Assembly (NCBI GenBank): GCA_041658705.1
Contig: JBAZZT010000004.1
Coordinates: 57,415 to 121,414 of the forward strand
DNA from: CAIKNB01 sp041658705
GTDB lineage: Bacteria; Patescibacteriota; Patescibacteriia; 2-12-FULL-60-25
Reading direction: 5' to 3'
Length of the DNA: 64,000 nucleotides
Below are positions 41,451 through 50,215 of the stretch, in pieces. A model generated the notes under the pieces. The model was given only the letters and a program-made list of their open reading frames with translations. It did no database searches and was not told where the DNA came from. Every line of letters begins with the position of its first letter. The stretch's first letter is position 1. The position numbers were made by a program, and so were the translations under genes.

Positions 41451-44400
41451 ATGTCCAAATACGACGAACTGCCCAAAGCTTACGACGCTTCTGCCGTGGA
41501 AAAAACCATCTTCAAGACTTGGGAAGACTCGGGTTTTTTCAATCCGGATAGATTGCCCAAACGCAACCTCGAGGGCGAGCCGTACTGCATCGTGCTGCCG
41601 CCGCCCAACCGCACAGGCATCCTGCATTTGGGTCACGCTAAGATGCTGGCCATCGAAGACTTGCTCATCCGCTTCCAACGCATGGCGGGGAAAAAAGCGT
41701 ATTGGGTTCCGGGCACGGATCATGCCGCCATCTCGACGCAGATCAAAGTCGAACAAGAACTCATCAAGCAGGGGATGAAGGATCCGCGGCGCGAGTTGGG
41801 ACGTGAAAAATTCTTGGAGAAAGTGCGCGAGTTCGCGGAGCAGTCGCGTTCCACCATCATCAATCAATGCAAAGCCATGGGTTCGTCCATGGATTGGGCG
41901 CGTGAAAAATATACGCTGGATGCGGAGCGCAACCGCGCGGTCAATAAAGTGTTCGAGATGATGTGGCAGGACGGTTTGATCGAGCGCGGTTATCGCGTGG
42001 TCAATTGGGATCCGCAATTCCAGACCACGTTGTCGGACGACGAGGTCGAACATAAAGAGACGCAGGCCGAGCTCGTGACTTTCAAGTACGACAAAAATTT
42101 TCCCATCCCCATCTCGACCACGCGGCCCGAGACCAAATTCGGCGACACGGCGGTGGCGGTGCATCCGGAAGACGAGCGCTACAAAAAATACGTGGGGCAG
42201 GAATACGCGGCCGATTTTTGCGGCAAACCGATCAAAGTCAAAGTCATCGCCGACGCCAGCGTCGATCAGAATTTCGGCACGGGCGCTTTGGGCGTGACGC
42301 CAGCGCACTCGCTGACCGACGCGGACTTGGCCGAGAAACATGATTTGCGCTACGAACAAGTCATCGGCACCGACGGACGCATGACGGAGGGCGCGGGGCC
42401 GGGTTTTGCCGGGTTGACCGTCCAAGAAGCGCGTAAAAAAATCATCGTGGAACTCGAAGCCAAAGGCGATTTGATCAAACAAGAAAGTGTGGCGCAGAAT
42501 TTGCTCGTGGCCCAGCGCGGCGGCACTCCGGTCGAGCAATTGCCCATGCGCCAATGGTTCGTGCGGGTCAACAATAAATTCACGTTGCGCCAGGACACGT
42601 TGGGTAAGTGGAAAAAAGGGGAGCAAGCGACGCTCAAGGAGTTGATGCGTTTCGCCGTGGAGTCAAAACAGACGCGCATCATGCCCGAGAACTTCGAGAA
42701 GATCTATTTCCATTGGATCGACAACCTGCGCGACTGGTGCATTTCGCGACAGATTTGGTTCGGGCACCAGATCCCGGTCTGGTACAACGGCGAAGACACG
42801 AAAGTCGGTAACGATTCGCCGGGCGAAGGTTGGGAGCGCGATCCCGATACTTTGGACACCTGGTTTTCATCAGGCTTGTGGACTTTTTCGACCCTGGGCT
42901 GGCCGGGTGGAAAGATCAAGATTACCGCGTCGCGTCATGCGACGACGCATCTGCACGGGGGCGGGCGTTTCATCGGACAAGAAAAAGAAACGGATGCCGA
43001 TTTGAATGAGAAAGGGAAAGAGCAGGCGGAAGAGCTTGCCAAGAAACTTAAAGATGAAAAATTTGACGTAATCATCACCTCTCCATCTCGGCGCTGCAGG
43101 CTCACGGCAGAAATCGTGAATAAGTTTCACGATGTGGAAATCATCGAAGATCAACGGCTACATGAATATAGCTTTGGCTTCATGAACGGAAAGACGCGCG
43201 AAGAATTGCTCAAGGATCATCCGGATTTGCCCGTGTGGAAAAGCGTAGGCATCGATTCACGCTATAAAGACGAAGAGACTCCGAAAGAGGTTAAGACTCG
43301 AGTAGGATCATTTATCAATGATTTGAAACAGAAATACATCGGCAAGCATGTTTACGTCGTCACAAGTTCTGGCGTCTTGGATTTTTTTGACCTGCTTTTG
43401 AACAAAAAAACCTTTAATGAGATCAAAGTCACTACGCATGAAAAAGCCGGCATCGAGCGATTCACGATAGTGACGGACGAAGATCTCAAAGTTTATCATC
43501 CGACCGCCGTGCTTGAGACGGGTTATGATATTTTATTTTTCTGGGTGGCGCGCATGATTCTCATGTCAACTTACGTCTTGGGCGAAGTGCCGTTCAAGGA
43601 TGTTTATCTGCATGGCTTGGTGCGCGACGAGCAAGGGCGCAAGATGTCCAAGTCGTTGGGCAACGCGCTTGATCCGCTCGAACTCATCCCTAAATACGGA
43701 ACCGATGCGGTGCGGCTGTCGCTCGTCATGGGCACCTCGCCCGGCATGGACCAGAAATTGTCGGAGGAGAAGATCAAGGACTTCCGCAACTTCACCAATA
43801 AACTGTGGAACATCAGCCGCTTCGTCTTGCAAAGCACGGCGGACGTATCTAAGGATGAAGCGGATGAACAATGGGCCGCGCCTAAGACCTTGGCTGACCG
43901 TTGGATCCTGGCGCGTTTCTACGAAGTCCAAAATCGCGTCACGAAATTAGTCGCAGGTTATCAATTCTCGCAAGCTGGAGAATTGCTGCGCGATTTTACT
44001 TGGGGCGAATTCGCGGATTGGTATCTTGAGATCTCGAAGATCGAAAAAAATAAAGCCGCGATCTTGCTGCATATCCTGAATAGGCTATTGAAACTGTGGC
44101 ATCCCTTCATGCCGTTCGTGACTGAATATATTTGGGGACTTGAAGATTTCGACGAGTTGTTGCTCGTAGCGGAATGGCCGCAAGGCGAATACGCCGAACA
44201 GGCTGCGGTCCGCGATTTCGAACTCATCAAGAATCTTATCGTCGACATCCGCCGTCTGCGCTCCGAGCAAGGCGTCGAAGCCGCTGCGTTCGTGGAAGCC
44301 TGTTTGGTAGGGGCGCATGGTCATGCGCCCATTCAGGAGAACGCCGCCATCATCAAACAACTGGCGCGCTTGTCCAATCTTAAATTCAGCGACGCGATTC

Positions 44401-44651
44401 CCGAGGGTTGGGCCACTGCGCTTTCGGGGAGCTTGAGCGTCGGCATCGACGTCGCGGGCACGGTGGATAAGGAAAAAGAAGCAGCCAAGACTCAAAAAGA
44501 CATCGCCGCGCTCAAACCGTACATCGAGACGACGCGCGCCAAGCTCGCCGACACGGAATTCACGTCCAAAGCCCCGGCCAAAGTCGTCGCCAGCATGCAA
44601 TCCAAACTGGACGAAGCGGAAGCCAAACTCAAGGTCTTGGAAGGCAGATGA
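41451..44651 (+). CDS. valS: Valyl-tRNA synthetase with inserted histidine-phosphatase-like domain
   Basis: The 1066-residue product has the class I signatures GILHLGHA (HIGH) and GRKMSKSLGN (KMSKS), the editing domain between them, DTWFSSGLWTFSTLGWP, HPTAVLETGYDILFFWVARM, an anticodon-binding domain and a C-terminal coiled coil. After STLGWPGG, about 190 extra residues (~488-680) interrupt the catalytic core: ITASRHATTHLHGGG, LNEKGKEQAEELAKKL, DVIITSPSRRCRLTAEI and LHEYSFGFMNG form a phosphoglycerate-mutase/histidine-phosphatase fold. The nucleophile RH is kept; the later catalytic His appears replaced (VVTSSGV). A family B repeat (44307-44330) is read in frame as VGAHGHAPI near the C-terminus. 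Confidence 0.93.
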   Translation: MSKYDELPKAYDASAVEKTIFKTWEDSGFFNPDRLPKRNLEGEPYCIVLPPPNRTGILHLGHAKMLAIEDLLIRFQRMAGKKAYWVPGTDHAAISTQIKVEQELIKQGMKDPRRELGREKFLEKVREFAEQSRSTIINQCKAMGSSMDWAREKYTLDAERNRAVNKVFEMMWQDGLIERGYRVVNWDPQFQTTLSDDEVEHKETQAELVTFKYDKNFPIPISTTRPETKFGDTAVAVHPEDERYKKYVGQEYAADFCGKPIKVKVIADASVDQNFGTGALGVTPAHSLTDADLAEKHDLRYEQVIGTDGRMTEGAGPGFAGLTVQEARKKIIVELEAKGDLIKQESVAQNLLVAQRGGTPVEQLPMRQWFVRVNNKFTLRQDTLGKWKKGEQATLKELMRFAVESKQTRIMPENFEKIYFHWIDNLRDWCISRQIWFGHQIPVWYNGEDTKVGNDSPGEGWERDPDTLDTWFSSGLWTFSTLGWPGGKIKITASRHATTHLHGGGRFIGQEKETDADLNEKGKEQAEELAKKLKDEKFDVIITSPSRRCRLTAEIVNKFHDVEIIEDQRLHEYSFGFMNGKTREELLKDHPDLPVWKSVGIDSRYKDEETPKEVKTRVGSFINDLKQKYIGKHVYVVTSSGVLDFFDLLLNKKTFNEIKVTTHEKAGIERFTIVTDEDLKVYHPTAVLETGYDILFFWVARMILMSTYVLGEVPFKDVYLHGLVRDEQGRKMSKSLGNALDPLELIPKYGTDAVRLSLVMGTSPGMDQKLSEEKIKDFRNFTNKLWNISRFVLQSTADVSKDEADEQWAAPKTLADRWILARFYEVQNRVTKLVAGYQFSQAGELLRDFTWGEFADWYLEISKIEKNKAAILLHILNRLLKLWHPFMPFVTEYIWGLEDFDELLLVAEWPQGEYAEQAAVRDFELIKNLIVDIRRLRSEQGVEAAAFVEACLVGAHGHAPIQENAAIIKQLARLSNLKFSDAIPEGWATALSGSLSVGIDVAGTVDKEKEAAKTQKDIAALKPYIETTRAKLADTEFTSKAPAKVVASMQSKLDEAEAKLKVLEGR
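44307..44330 (+). repeat. Family B palindrome inside valS
   Basis: GTAGGGGCGCATG-GT-CATGCGCCC is the same core as the intergenic copies at 13303 and 24488. It lies in frame in the sequence for the C-terminal part of ValRS. Confidence 0.9.
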
Positions 44652-44663
44652 TATTATTGGGAT

Positions 44664-45713
44664 ATGAAAAATGAATTCAAACGCAGCCTCAACCAGTACG
44701 GGGATTTGATAAAAGATGCGAGCAAATCCGAATTGTCGCCTGATGAGGAGGCAAAGTTGAATTCGGTTTATGCTTGGTTGATCGAGAACAACGCCGCGCG
44801 GTCAGGCAGCACCAAGGAGGCGCAGCAGAAAGTGTTTGGTCTGCAGATCGAAAAGCAGCGGATCATGCTGCAGCTCAAGGAGCGGCTGAAACATCTGGAT
44901 GAATCCGGATTCGATAAAAAGGGGAAGTATCAAATCGAGATCAAATCCAAGGGTGGGAAATATTTTTTGGCCGATGGTTCCGAAGTGACGCGCGGGCAAT
45001 TGTTGACGGACGGGGAATGGGGCACGGATTATCATCTGGATCCCGCAACGGTGCCCAAGAGCGTGCGCAAGCGGTTTTATCTCGAAGCGGCCAAGCGTGA
45101 ATTGATGGAAGTGGTGGACAAGCAAATCACGGAACACGAAATATCGAAAGCCAGCACCGACGAATTCAAGCGCGGGGCGTATGAGCGGCGCGGATCGGAC
45201 TACGAGATGCCGGGCGGCATTTGCGCGGAAAAGATGGTGTCCAACTTCTTGCGCAAGCTGATTTATGACCAAGCCGCTGATTTCAAGATCATGGAAGGAG
45301 ACGCCTACCAGGACGTGGACCAGAAATTGGATTTCATCATCCAGGCTAGGCTGCGCTATCGCGGCGTGAAGGCGGAGGAGGATGCCAAGGCAGTGGGCAT
45401 ACAGTTCACCATCAGCAGCAGCCCGAAGAAAATCAAATACAAAGAGCATCAAGTCGCGCGGGCCAAGGGTCGGCTTGAAGCCGAGGATAAAATTCAGGAT
45501 ATCGTTTTGGTCGTTTTGCCGCTGGATGACGTGAGGGGAATGGTGGATCGCTGGAAAAATAACCAGCGCCCCGGCGGACCGGACGAGATGTGGCGGCCGG
45601 AAATCAAGCAGCGTATCTTGGAAGGCTTGTTGGGCGGCATCCTGCCGAAAAAGGAATTGGAGCGTCTGACCGCGACTTTCATGCCAGGCAAGAAAGACTT
45701 GGACGCAGCATGA
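44664..45713 (+). CDS. Uncharacterised protein, possible PD-(D/E)XK-like fold
   Basis: The gene starts 12 nt after valS and encodes 349 residues. The N-terminal third is helical and charged (EEAKLNSVYAWLIENNAA, QIEKQRIMLQLKERLKHLDE). Further on, EKMVSNFLRKLIYD, then DQKLDFIIQARLRY and AVGIQFTISSSPKK recall the order helix-D-x(n)-E/Q-x-K of PD-(D/E)XK nucleases, with Gln in place of Glu. The match is weak. The end (DIVLVVLPLDDVRGMVDRW) is an alpha/beta unit. It is likely cytoplasmic; co-transcription with valS is probable. Confidence 0.5.
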   Translation: MKNEFKRSLNQYGDLIKDASKSELSPDEEAKLNSVYAWLIENNAARSGSTKEAQQKVFGLQIEKQRIMLQLKERLKHLDESGFDKKGKYQIEIKSKGGKYFLADGSEVTRGQLLTDGEWGTDYHLDPATVPKSVRKRFYLEAAKRELMEVVDKQITEHEISKASTDEFKRGAYERRGSDYEMPGGICAEKMVSNFLRKLIYDQAADFKIMEGDAYQDVDQKLDFIIQARLRYRGVKAEEDAKAVGIQFTISSSPKKIKYKEHQVARAKGRLEAEDKIQDIVLVVLPLDDVRGMVDRWKNNQRPGGPDEMWRPEIKQRILEGLLGGILPKKELERLTATFMPGKKDLDAA

Positions 45714-45733
45714 TGTTGCGCCTATAAAAAAAT

Positions 45734-46060
45734 ATGACTTGGTATAAAAAACCCGAAAGCATGGCTACGATTTCTGCCGTCGGCAGCTTCGTACTTTCCC
45801 TTACGCTCGGCTTACGCTGGGAACCTCTGTGGTACGTGTTCCAGCCGGGCTGGGTCATCTATCGCTTGGTCGATTGGCTGATGTCGCTACAGGGTTTGTC
45901 GATGAGCTTGGCGCAGTCGGATGCGCAAAGCGATATCTTGTTTTATATTTTCGGCCCTGTAACGCTGATCAGTCTTTTAGTCTCCGCAGGAGTTTGGGCG
46001 GGCATCGGATATTGGTCGGCGAAGGTTTTAGAAAAAATGTCTCGGCAGCGGATAGGTTGA
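45734..46060 (+). CDS. Small integral membrane protein
   Basis: It has 108 residues with hydrophobic segments near 11-31 (TISAVGSFVLSLTLGLRWEP) and 70-94 (ILFYIFGPVTLISLLVSAGVW), and a third, weaker one in between. TATAAA before the ATG may be a -10 box, making a leaderless message. No family recognised. Confidence 0.5.
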   Translation: MTWYKKPESMATISAVGSFVLSLTLGLRWEPLWYVFQPGWVIYRLVDWLMSLQGLSMSLAQSDAQSDILFYIFGPVTLISLLVSAGVWAGIGYWSAKVLEKMSRQRIG

Positions 46061-46116
46061 TATTCTTTCGGTAGAATTCCTCGCCCTTATTTTTTAAGGT
46101 TCAGATTATTCTCTCA

Positions 46117-46154
46117 ATTTCCTAAAAACCCGCGGCCGCGGGTTTTTGGGAAAT
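46117..46154. repeat. NotI-centred palindrome, copy 1
   Basis: AAAAACCCGCGGCCGCGGGT with its completing TTTT is a perfect 24-bp palindrome, extended by ATTTCC/GGAAAT with one mismatched pair. It can act as a terminator on either strand. The identical core recurs at 46781-46810 on the other side of the gene 46170-46775. Confidence 0.9.
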
Positions 46155-46169
46155 GCAAAAAATTCCCGA

Positions 46170-46775
46170 TTATATTTTTTGGCGGTCGAAATAGTGTTTG
46201 CGCGCCTCTTTTTCATAACGGCCAAGATTAGGCACGGTCAAAACTTCGATATGTTTTTTTACGTACTTATTGGAAGCTAAAACCAACAATTCTTTTTTAC
46301 AATCATAGGGATAAGCATAGACACTCTGCTGTATCCTGAAACAACCTACACTCGTAAGTAAATCCCTGAATTGATCTCTCTGTTTCTTTTTCGTTTCAGG
46401 TATATCAAAAATGAGCAAGCGCCAAAGATGGTCCCATTTGCCGTAATTTCTTGTCAGTAGGCTATGTTTGCTTCTTCGGATAAAGCCTTTTTCGGTTAAA
46501 AGGATAGGCGAGTCTTCATCCGATTTGTCGTATTCTATACATTGTCGCAGTTTCAGTTGTCTCAATAATTTTTTGATTCGCCAAACGGAAAACTCCCCCA
46601 AACCTTTAAACAACTTCGGGGCCGTATATCCTTGTGACAGCAATCCGGCAACGGTCACTAGGCCGCCTATAGCTAGGATTTCCAATAAAGCATCGGTCGC
46701 ATGAATAAGTTTGTCTTTTGACTTCCTCCTCATATATCTACCGCTGCCAGATTTTTGAAGAATAGTCAATACCAA
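46170..46775 (-). CDS. PaaX-like regulator (winged helix plus Cas2-like domain)
   Basis: The product has 201 residues; a start at MRRKSKDK, 14 codons in, is also possible. The N-terminal half is a winged helix (VWRIKKLLRQLKLRQCIEYD, SPILLTEKGF). The C-terminal half, WDHLWRLLIFDIPETKKKQR, then FRDLLTSVGCFRIQQSVYAY and LVLASNKYVKKHIEVLTV, is the ferredoxin-like PaaX C-terminal domain, related in fold to Cas2. There are no cas1 genes or CRISPR repeats nearby, so a transcriptional role is more likely. The gene is clearly more AT-rich than its neighbours and is bracketed by two copies of one palindrome. Confidence 0.72.
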   Translation of the reverse strand: MVLTILQKSGSGRYMRRKSKDKLIHATDALLEILAIGGLVTVAGLLSQGYTAPKLFKGLGEFSVWRIKKLLRQLKLRQCIEYDKSDEDSPILLTEKGFIRRSKHSLLTRNYGKWDHLWRLLIFDIPETKKKQRDQFRDLLTSVGCFRIQQSVYAYPYDCKKELLVLASNKYVKKHIEVLTVPNLGRYEKEARKHYFDRQKI

Positions 46776-46780
46776 GATTT

Positions 46781-46810
46781 CCTAAAAACCCGCGGCCGCG
46801 GGTTTTTAGG
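46781..46810. repeat. NotI-centred palindrome, copy 2
   Basis: CCTAAAAACCCGCGG and its exact complement: a perfect 30-bp palindrome, sharing the TTTCCTAAAAACC flank with copy 1. Confidence 0.92.
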
Positions 46811-46919
46811 ATGGTTAGATTTTGTCTCTGCGGAGAGATTTTGAAGAGTTTAGTCTTTCCGATTTTTGGATGTACGGGTTTTTTGCCATTTTGCGCCATT
46901 TCCGATAGTCTTGGGACGT

Positions 46920-48293
46920 ATGGCAGACACAAATATCGACAAAATAGCTATCGCGAGATTCCTCACGCGTGCCGTGGAGAATGTGTATCCCACGCCTGAA
47001 GCGCTGGGCGAGGTTTTGGCCTCGGGCAAGCGCCTCACGGTTTATCTGGGGATTGACCCGACCGGTCCGTCGCTCCACTTGGGGAACGCCATCACTATAC
47101 GCAAGTTGGCCGAGCTGCAAAAGTTGGGGCATCGCATCATCCTGCTCATCGGCGACTTCACCGCCATGATCGGCGATCCCACGGACAAAGCCGCGGCCAG
47201 AAAAAAACAGACGCGCGAGGAAGTCCTGGCCAATTGCAAAGCATATAAGGAACAGGCGTCCAAGATTTTGGATTTCGGCGGCAAGAATCCGGTGGAATTG
47301 AAATTCAACAGCGAATGGCTGGCTAAGATGTCCTTTGCCGACGTGGTGGATTTGGCCGCGCACTTCACCGTGCAGCAGATGCTGGAGCGCGACATGTTCC
47401 GGCGCCGCATGTCGTGGCGCTCGACCTGTCCGCACTGCGGCGCGGAAAACTTAATGTCGTCGGAATCGCAGGACATGACCACCGACGAGCAGGGGAGATA
47501 CATCCTCGTGTCTTCGTATGACGATCCCATGTGGCGCTGCAAAAAGTGCCGCAAGGAATATGCGCCGGAACACGCTTCCGACGTGCATTCGCCGCGCCCC
47601 GTCTATCTCCACGAATTTTTGTATCCGCTCATGCAAGGCTATGATTCGGTCGCCATGGACGTGGATCTTGAGATCGGCGGCAACGACCAGACTTTCAACA
47701 TGTTGGCGGGACGCACGCTGATGAAGGAGATGAAGAAAAAGGAAAAGTTCGTCCTCACCTGCAAATTGTTGGTCGATCCCAACGGCGCCAAGATGGGCAA
47801 GACCGAGGGCAACATGGTCGCGTTGACCGACACGCCGGAAGACATGTACGGCAAAGTCATGAGCTGGACCGACGGCATGATCCTGCCCGGTTTCGAATTG
47901 TGCACCGACGTGCCGGAAAAGGAATTCAATGCCATGCGCAAAGCCATGGAAGACGGCGCTAACCCGATGGAATCCAAACGCCGCTTGGCTAAAGAAATCG
48001 TGCGCGCGTTCGTTTCCGATGAGGCGGCGGAAAAAGCCGCGGAACATTTCACGAAGGTTCATCAGAAGCATGAGACTCCTGAAGACGTGCCGACTTTGAA
48101 GGCGGGGGACGGTCTTAAACTCGTGGACGCCCTCGTCAAGTCGGGCCTGGTCGCGTCAAAAAGCGAAGCGCGGCGGCAGATCGAGGCCGGGGCGGTGAAA
48201 GTGGATGAAGAAGTGGTCACGGATGTCGAGGCTGAAGTGAAACCCGGTACGCTGATCCAAAAAGGCAAACGGTTTTTCGTTAAGCTCGTATGA
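46920..48293 (+). CDS. tyrS: Tyrosyl-tRNA synthetase with inserted zinc ribbon
   Basis: The start at 46920 gives 457 residues beginning MADTNIDKIAIARF; a -10-like GATAGT just upstream suggests a leaderless transcript. Class I motifs are YLGIDPTGPSLHLGNAI (HIGH) and GAKMGKTEGN (KMSKS), and the C-terminus is an S4 RNA-binding domain (KLVDALVKSGLVASKSEARR). Between ERDMFRRRM and RPVYLHEFLYPLMQGYD, normally a few residues apart, about 55 residues are inserted with two CxxC knuckles (Cys 170, 173, 207, 210), a probable zinc ribbon. The enzyme charges tRNA-Tyr. The insertion lies next to the tRNA acceptor side of the catalytic domain (family knowledge). Confidence 0.93.
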   Translation: MADTNIDKIAIARFLTRAVENVYPTPEALGEVLASGKRLTVYLGIDPTGPSLHLGNAITIRKLAELQKLGHRIILLIGDFTAMIGDPTDKAAARKKQTREEVLANCKAYKEQASKILDFGGKNPVELKFNSEWLAKMSFADVVDLAAHFTVQQMLERDMFRRRMSWRSTCPHCGAENLMSSESQDMTTDEQGRYILVSSYDDPMWRCKKCRKEYAPEHASDVHSPRPVYLHEFLYPLMQGYDSVAMDVDLEIGGNDQTFNMLAGRTLMKEMKKKEKFVLTCKLLVDPNGAKMGKTEGNMVALTDTPEDMYGKVMSWTDGMILPGFELCTDVPEKEFNAMRKAMEDGANPMESKRRLAKEIVRAFVSDEAAEKAAEHFTKVHQKHETPEDVPTLKAGDGLKLVDALVKSGLVASKSEARRQIEAGAVKVDEEVVTDVEAEVKPGTLIQKGKRFFVKLV

Positions 48294-48326
48294 AGAATTT
48301 CGGGCAAGATCTCCGCTTTCGCGGGG

Positions 48327-50165
48327 ATGACAGATAAAAATATGTCCGTATACACCTGGGACGCAGTCCTGTCGCACGTCGCTCGAAAAATCGGTGAAGC
48401 AACAAATTCGACGATTGAAATATCCGATTTGGCTGTGCCGCCTGATCCGGATTTGGGCGATATCGCTTTCGGGTGTTTTAAGCTGGCCAAAGCGCAAGGC
48501 AAATCCCCGGCGGACGTGGCTAAAGATCTGGCCGCCAAGCTGGGCAAAAAAGATCCGACCATCGAGAGCGCGTCGGCTGCCGGGCCGTATCTCAATATCT
48601 GCCTGCGGCCGGGCGATTTGGCGGCGCGGGTCATCCAGGACATCGGACACTTCACATCAAAATACGGCCAAAGCGACGAAGGCAAGCAGCGCGAGTTGAT
48701 GCTTGAATATGCGCAGCCCAATACGCATAAAGAAATCCACGTCGGCCATCTGCGCAATTTGATCTTGGGCGCGGCTTTGGCGCGGTTGTTGCAGAACGAC
48801 GGCTATAAAGTCGTGACCGCGAGCTATCACGGCGACGTGGGCGCGCATGTGGCCAAGTGTTTGTGGTTTTTGGTGCGCGCCAACGCCGCTGCCGTGCCGC
48901 AACCTAAAAAACTGGCGGCGCAAAAAGGCGACGGTTGGGTGGATTACGTCTTGGAAAATTTGGACGAGAAGATGGCCGAGTCCATCTTGCAGGCTATCCC
49001 GAAAGAAAAACATAGCGGACGGCATTTGGGGTCGATTTATTCCGAAGCGACCAAGCTGTTGGATGAGAACGCGGAGTGGAAGGAACAAGTCTCGCGCGTG
49101 CAGCAGGCCATCGAAGCCAAGAAACCGGGCTGGTTGAAGTTGTGGCAAGAGACCAAACGCTGGTCCACGACGGAGATGAACGATATCTTCCGCGAGCTGG
49201 GGGTCGCGCTGGATCGTCAATATTTCGAGAGCGAAGTCCAAGATAACGGCCAGCGCATCGTGGATGAATTATTGAAAAAAAACCTCGCTCAAGAGAGCCA
49301 GGGCGCGATCATCGTCGATCTGGAAAAATATAAGCTCGGTCCTTTCCTCATCCGCAAGACCGACGGCACATCGCTCTACGCCACCAAGGATCTGGCTTTG
49401 GCGCAGCTCAAGTTCCGCGAATACCCCAAGCTCACGCGCAGCCTGCACGTCATCGACAATCGGCAGAACCTGTATTTTCGACAGCTGGGCAAGACGCTGG
49501 AGCTCATGGGTTTCAAACAACCTTTGGAATTCGTGGGCTATGAATTCTTGACCCTGAAATCCGGCGCCATGTCGAGCCGGCAGGGGAATGTGGTGGCGTA
49601 CGAGACGTTCCGCGACGAGGTCGTCGCCTTCGCCAGAAAAGAAACGCAGACGCGCCATGCGGATTGGCCGGAAGGCAAGCTCGACCACGTGGCGTGGGCC
49701 TTGGCCATGGGCGGCATCAAATACGGCATGCTCAAGCAAGACAGCGACAAAATCATAGTGTTCGATTTGGAGAAGGCCTTGTCTTTCGACGGCGACACCG
49801 GACCATACATCCAATACGCCGCCACGCGACTCAATTCCATCTTGAAGAAGGCCGGTTGGGATGCGAAGAGTTTTGGACAAGGCGACGGGACGTTGCTCAA
49901 AGAGAAAGCGGAGAAAAAATTGGTCCTCAAGCTCGCGCAATTCCCGGCGCTCGCCTCCCGCGTGGCGCGCGAACTCAAACCCATGCCCTTGGCGCAATGG
50001 TGCTTCACCACCGCGCAGACCGTGGGCGAATTCTACCGCGACGTGCCGGTGCTCGAAGCGCCGCCCAAAATCAAAGCCGCGCGCTTGGACCTCGCCGCCG
50101 CCGCATCGTCGGTGCTCATCCTCGGCTTGAATCTCTTGGGCATACCGATTCCTGATGAGATGTGA
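48327..50165 (+). CDS. argS: Arginyl-tRNA synthetase
   Basis: The frame gives 612 residues; ATG 48342 (MSVYTWDAVL) is the more natural start, since the bases before it belong to a repeat-like GGGGATGACAG word. The N-terminal additional domain (AGPYLNICL) is followed by the HIGH motif in NTHKEIHVGHLRNLILGAAL, FLIRKTDGTSLYATKDLALA, the KMSKS-equivalent SGAMSSRQGN, and a helical anticodon-binding domain ending in IPIPDEM. It charges tRNA-Arg. It is 33 nt downstream of tyrS. Confidence 0.95.
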   Translation: MTDKNMSVYTWDAVLSHVARKIGEATNSTIEISDLAVPPDPDLGDIAFGCFKLAKAQGKSPADVAKDLAAKLGKKDPTIESASAAGPYLNICLRPGDLAARVIQDIGHFTSKYGQSDEGKQRELMLEYAQPNTHKEIHVGHLRNLILGAALARLLQNDGYKVVTASYHGDVGAHVAKCLWFLVRANAAAVPQPKKLAAQKGDGWVDYVLENLDEKMAESILQAIPKEKHSGRHLGSIYSEATKLLDENAEWKEQVSRVQQAIEAKKPGWLKLWQETKRWSTTEMNDIFRELGVALDRQYFESEVQDNGQRIVDELLKKNLAQESQGAIIVDLEKYKLGPFLIRKTDGTSLYATKDLALAQLKFREYPKLTRSLHVIDNRQNLYFRQLGKTLELMGFKQPLEFVGYEFLTLKSGAMSSRQGNVVAYETFRDEVVAFARKETQTRHADWPEGKLDHVAWALAMGGIKYGMLKQDSDKIIVFDLEKALSFDGDTGPYIQYAATRLNSILKKAGWDAKSFGQGDGTLLKEKAEKKLVLKLAQFPALASRVARELKPMPLAQWCFTTAQTVGEFYRDVPVLEAPPKIKAARLDLAAAASSVLILGLNLLGIPIPDEM

Positions 50166-50215
50166 GTTAGAGGGTAGAAGATAGCCAGAATGATTAATGA
50201 CTAATTTCTAATGTC
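50166..50215. repeat. Family C half-element and family G element
   Basis: TTAGAGGGTAGAAGATAGCC, then ATGATTAATGACTAATTTCT and AATGTCTAA. The ATG of the next gene (50211) lies inside the G element. Confidence 0.7.

Noticed and set aside
42909..43490. An intein in ValRS
   Set aside because: The insertion does not begin with Cys/Ser/Thr in a splicing block nor end in His-Asn followed by Cys/Ser, and its motifs are those of a histidine phosphatase.
46170..46775. cas2 gene of a CRISPR system
   Set aside because: The Cas2-like half is fused to a winged helix as in PaaX; no cas1 and no direct-repeat array with spacers were found anywhere in the window.
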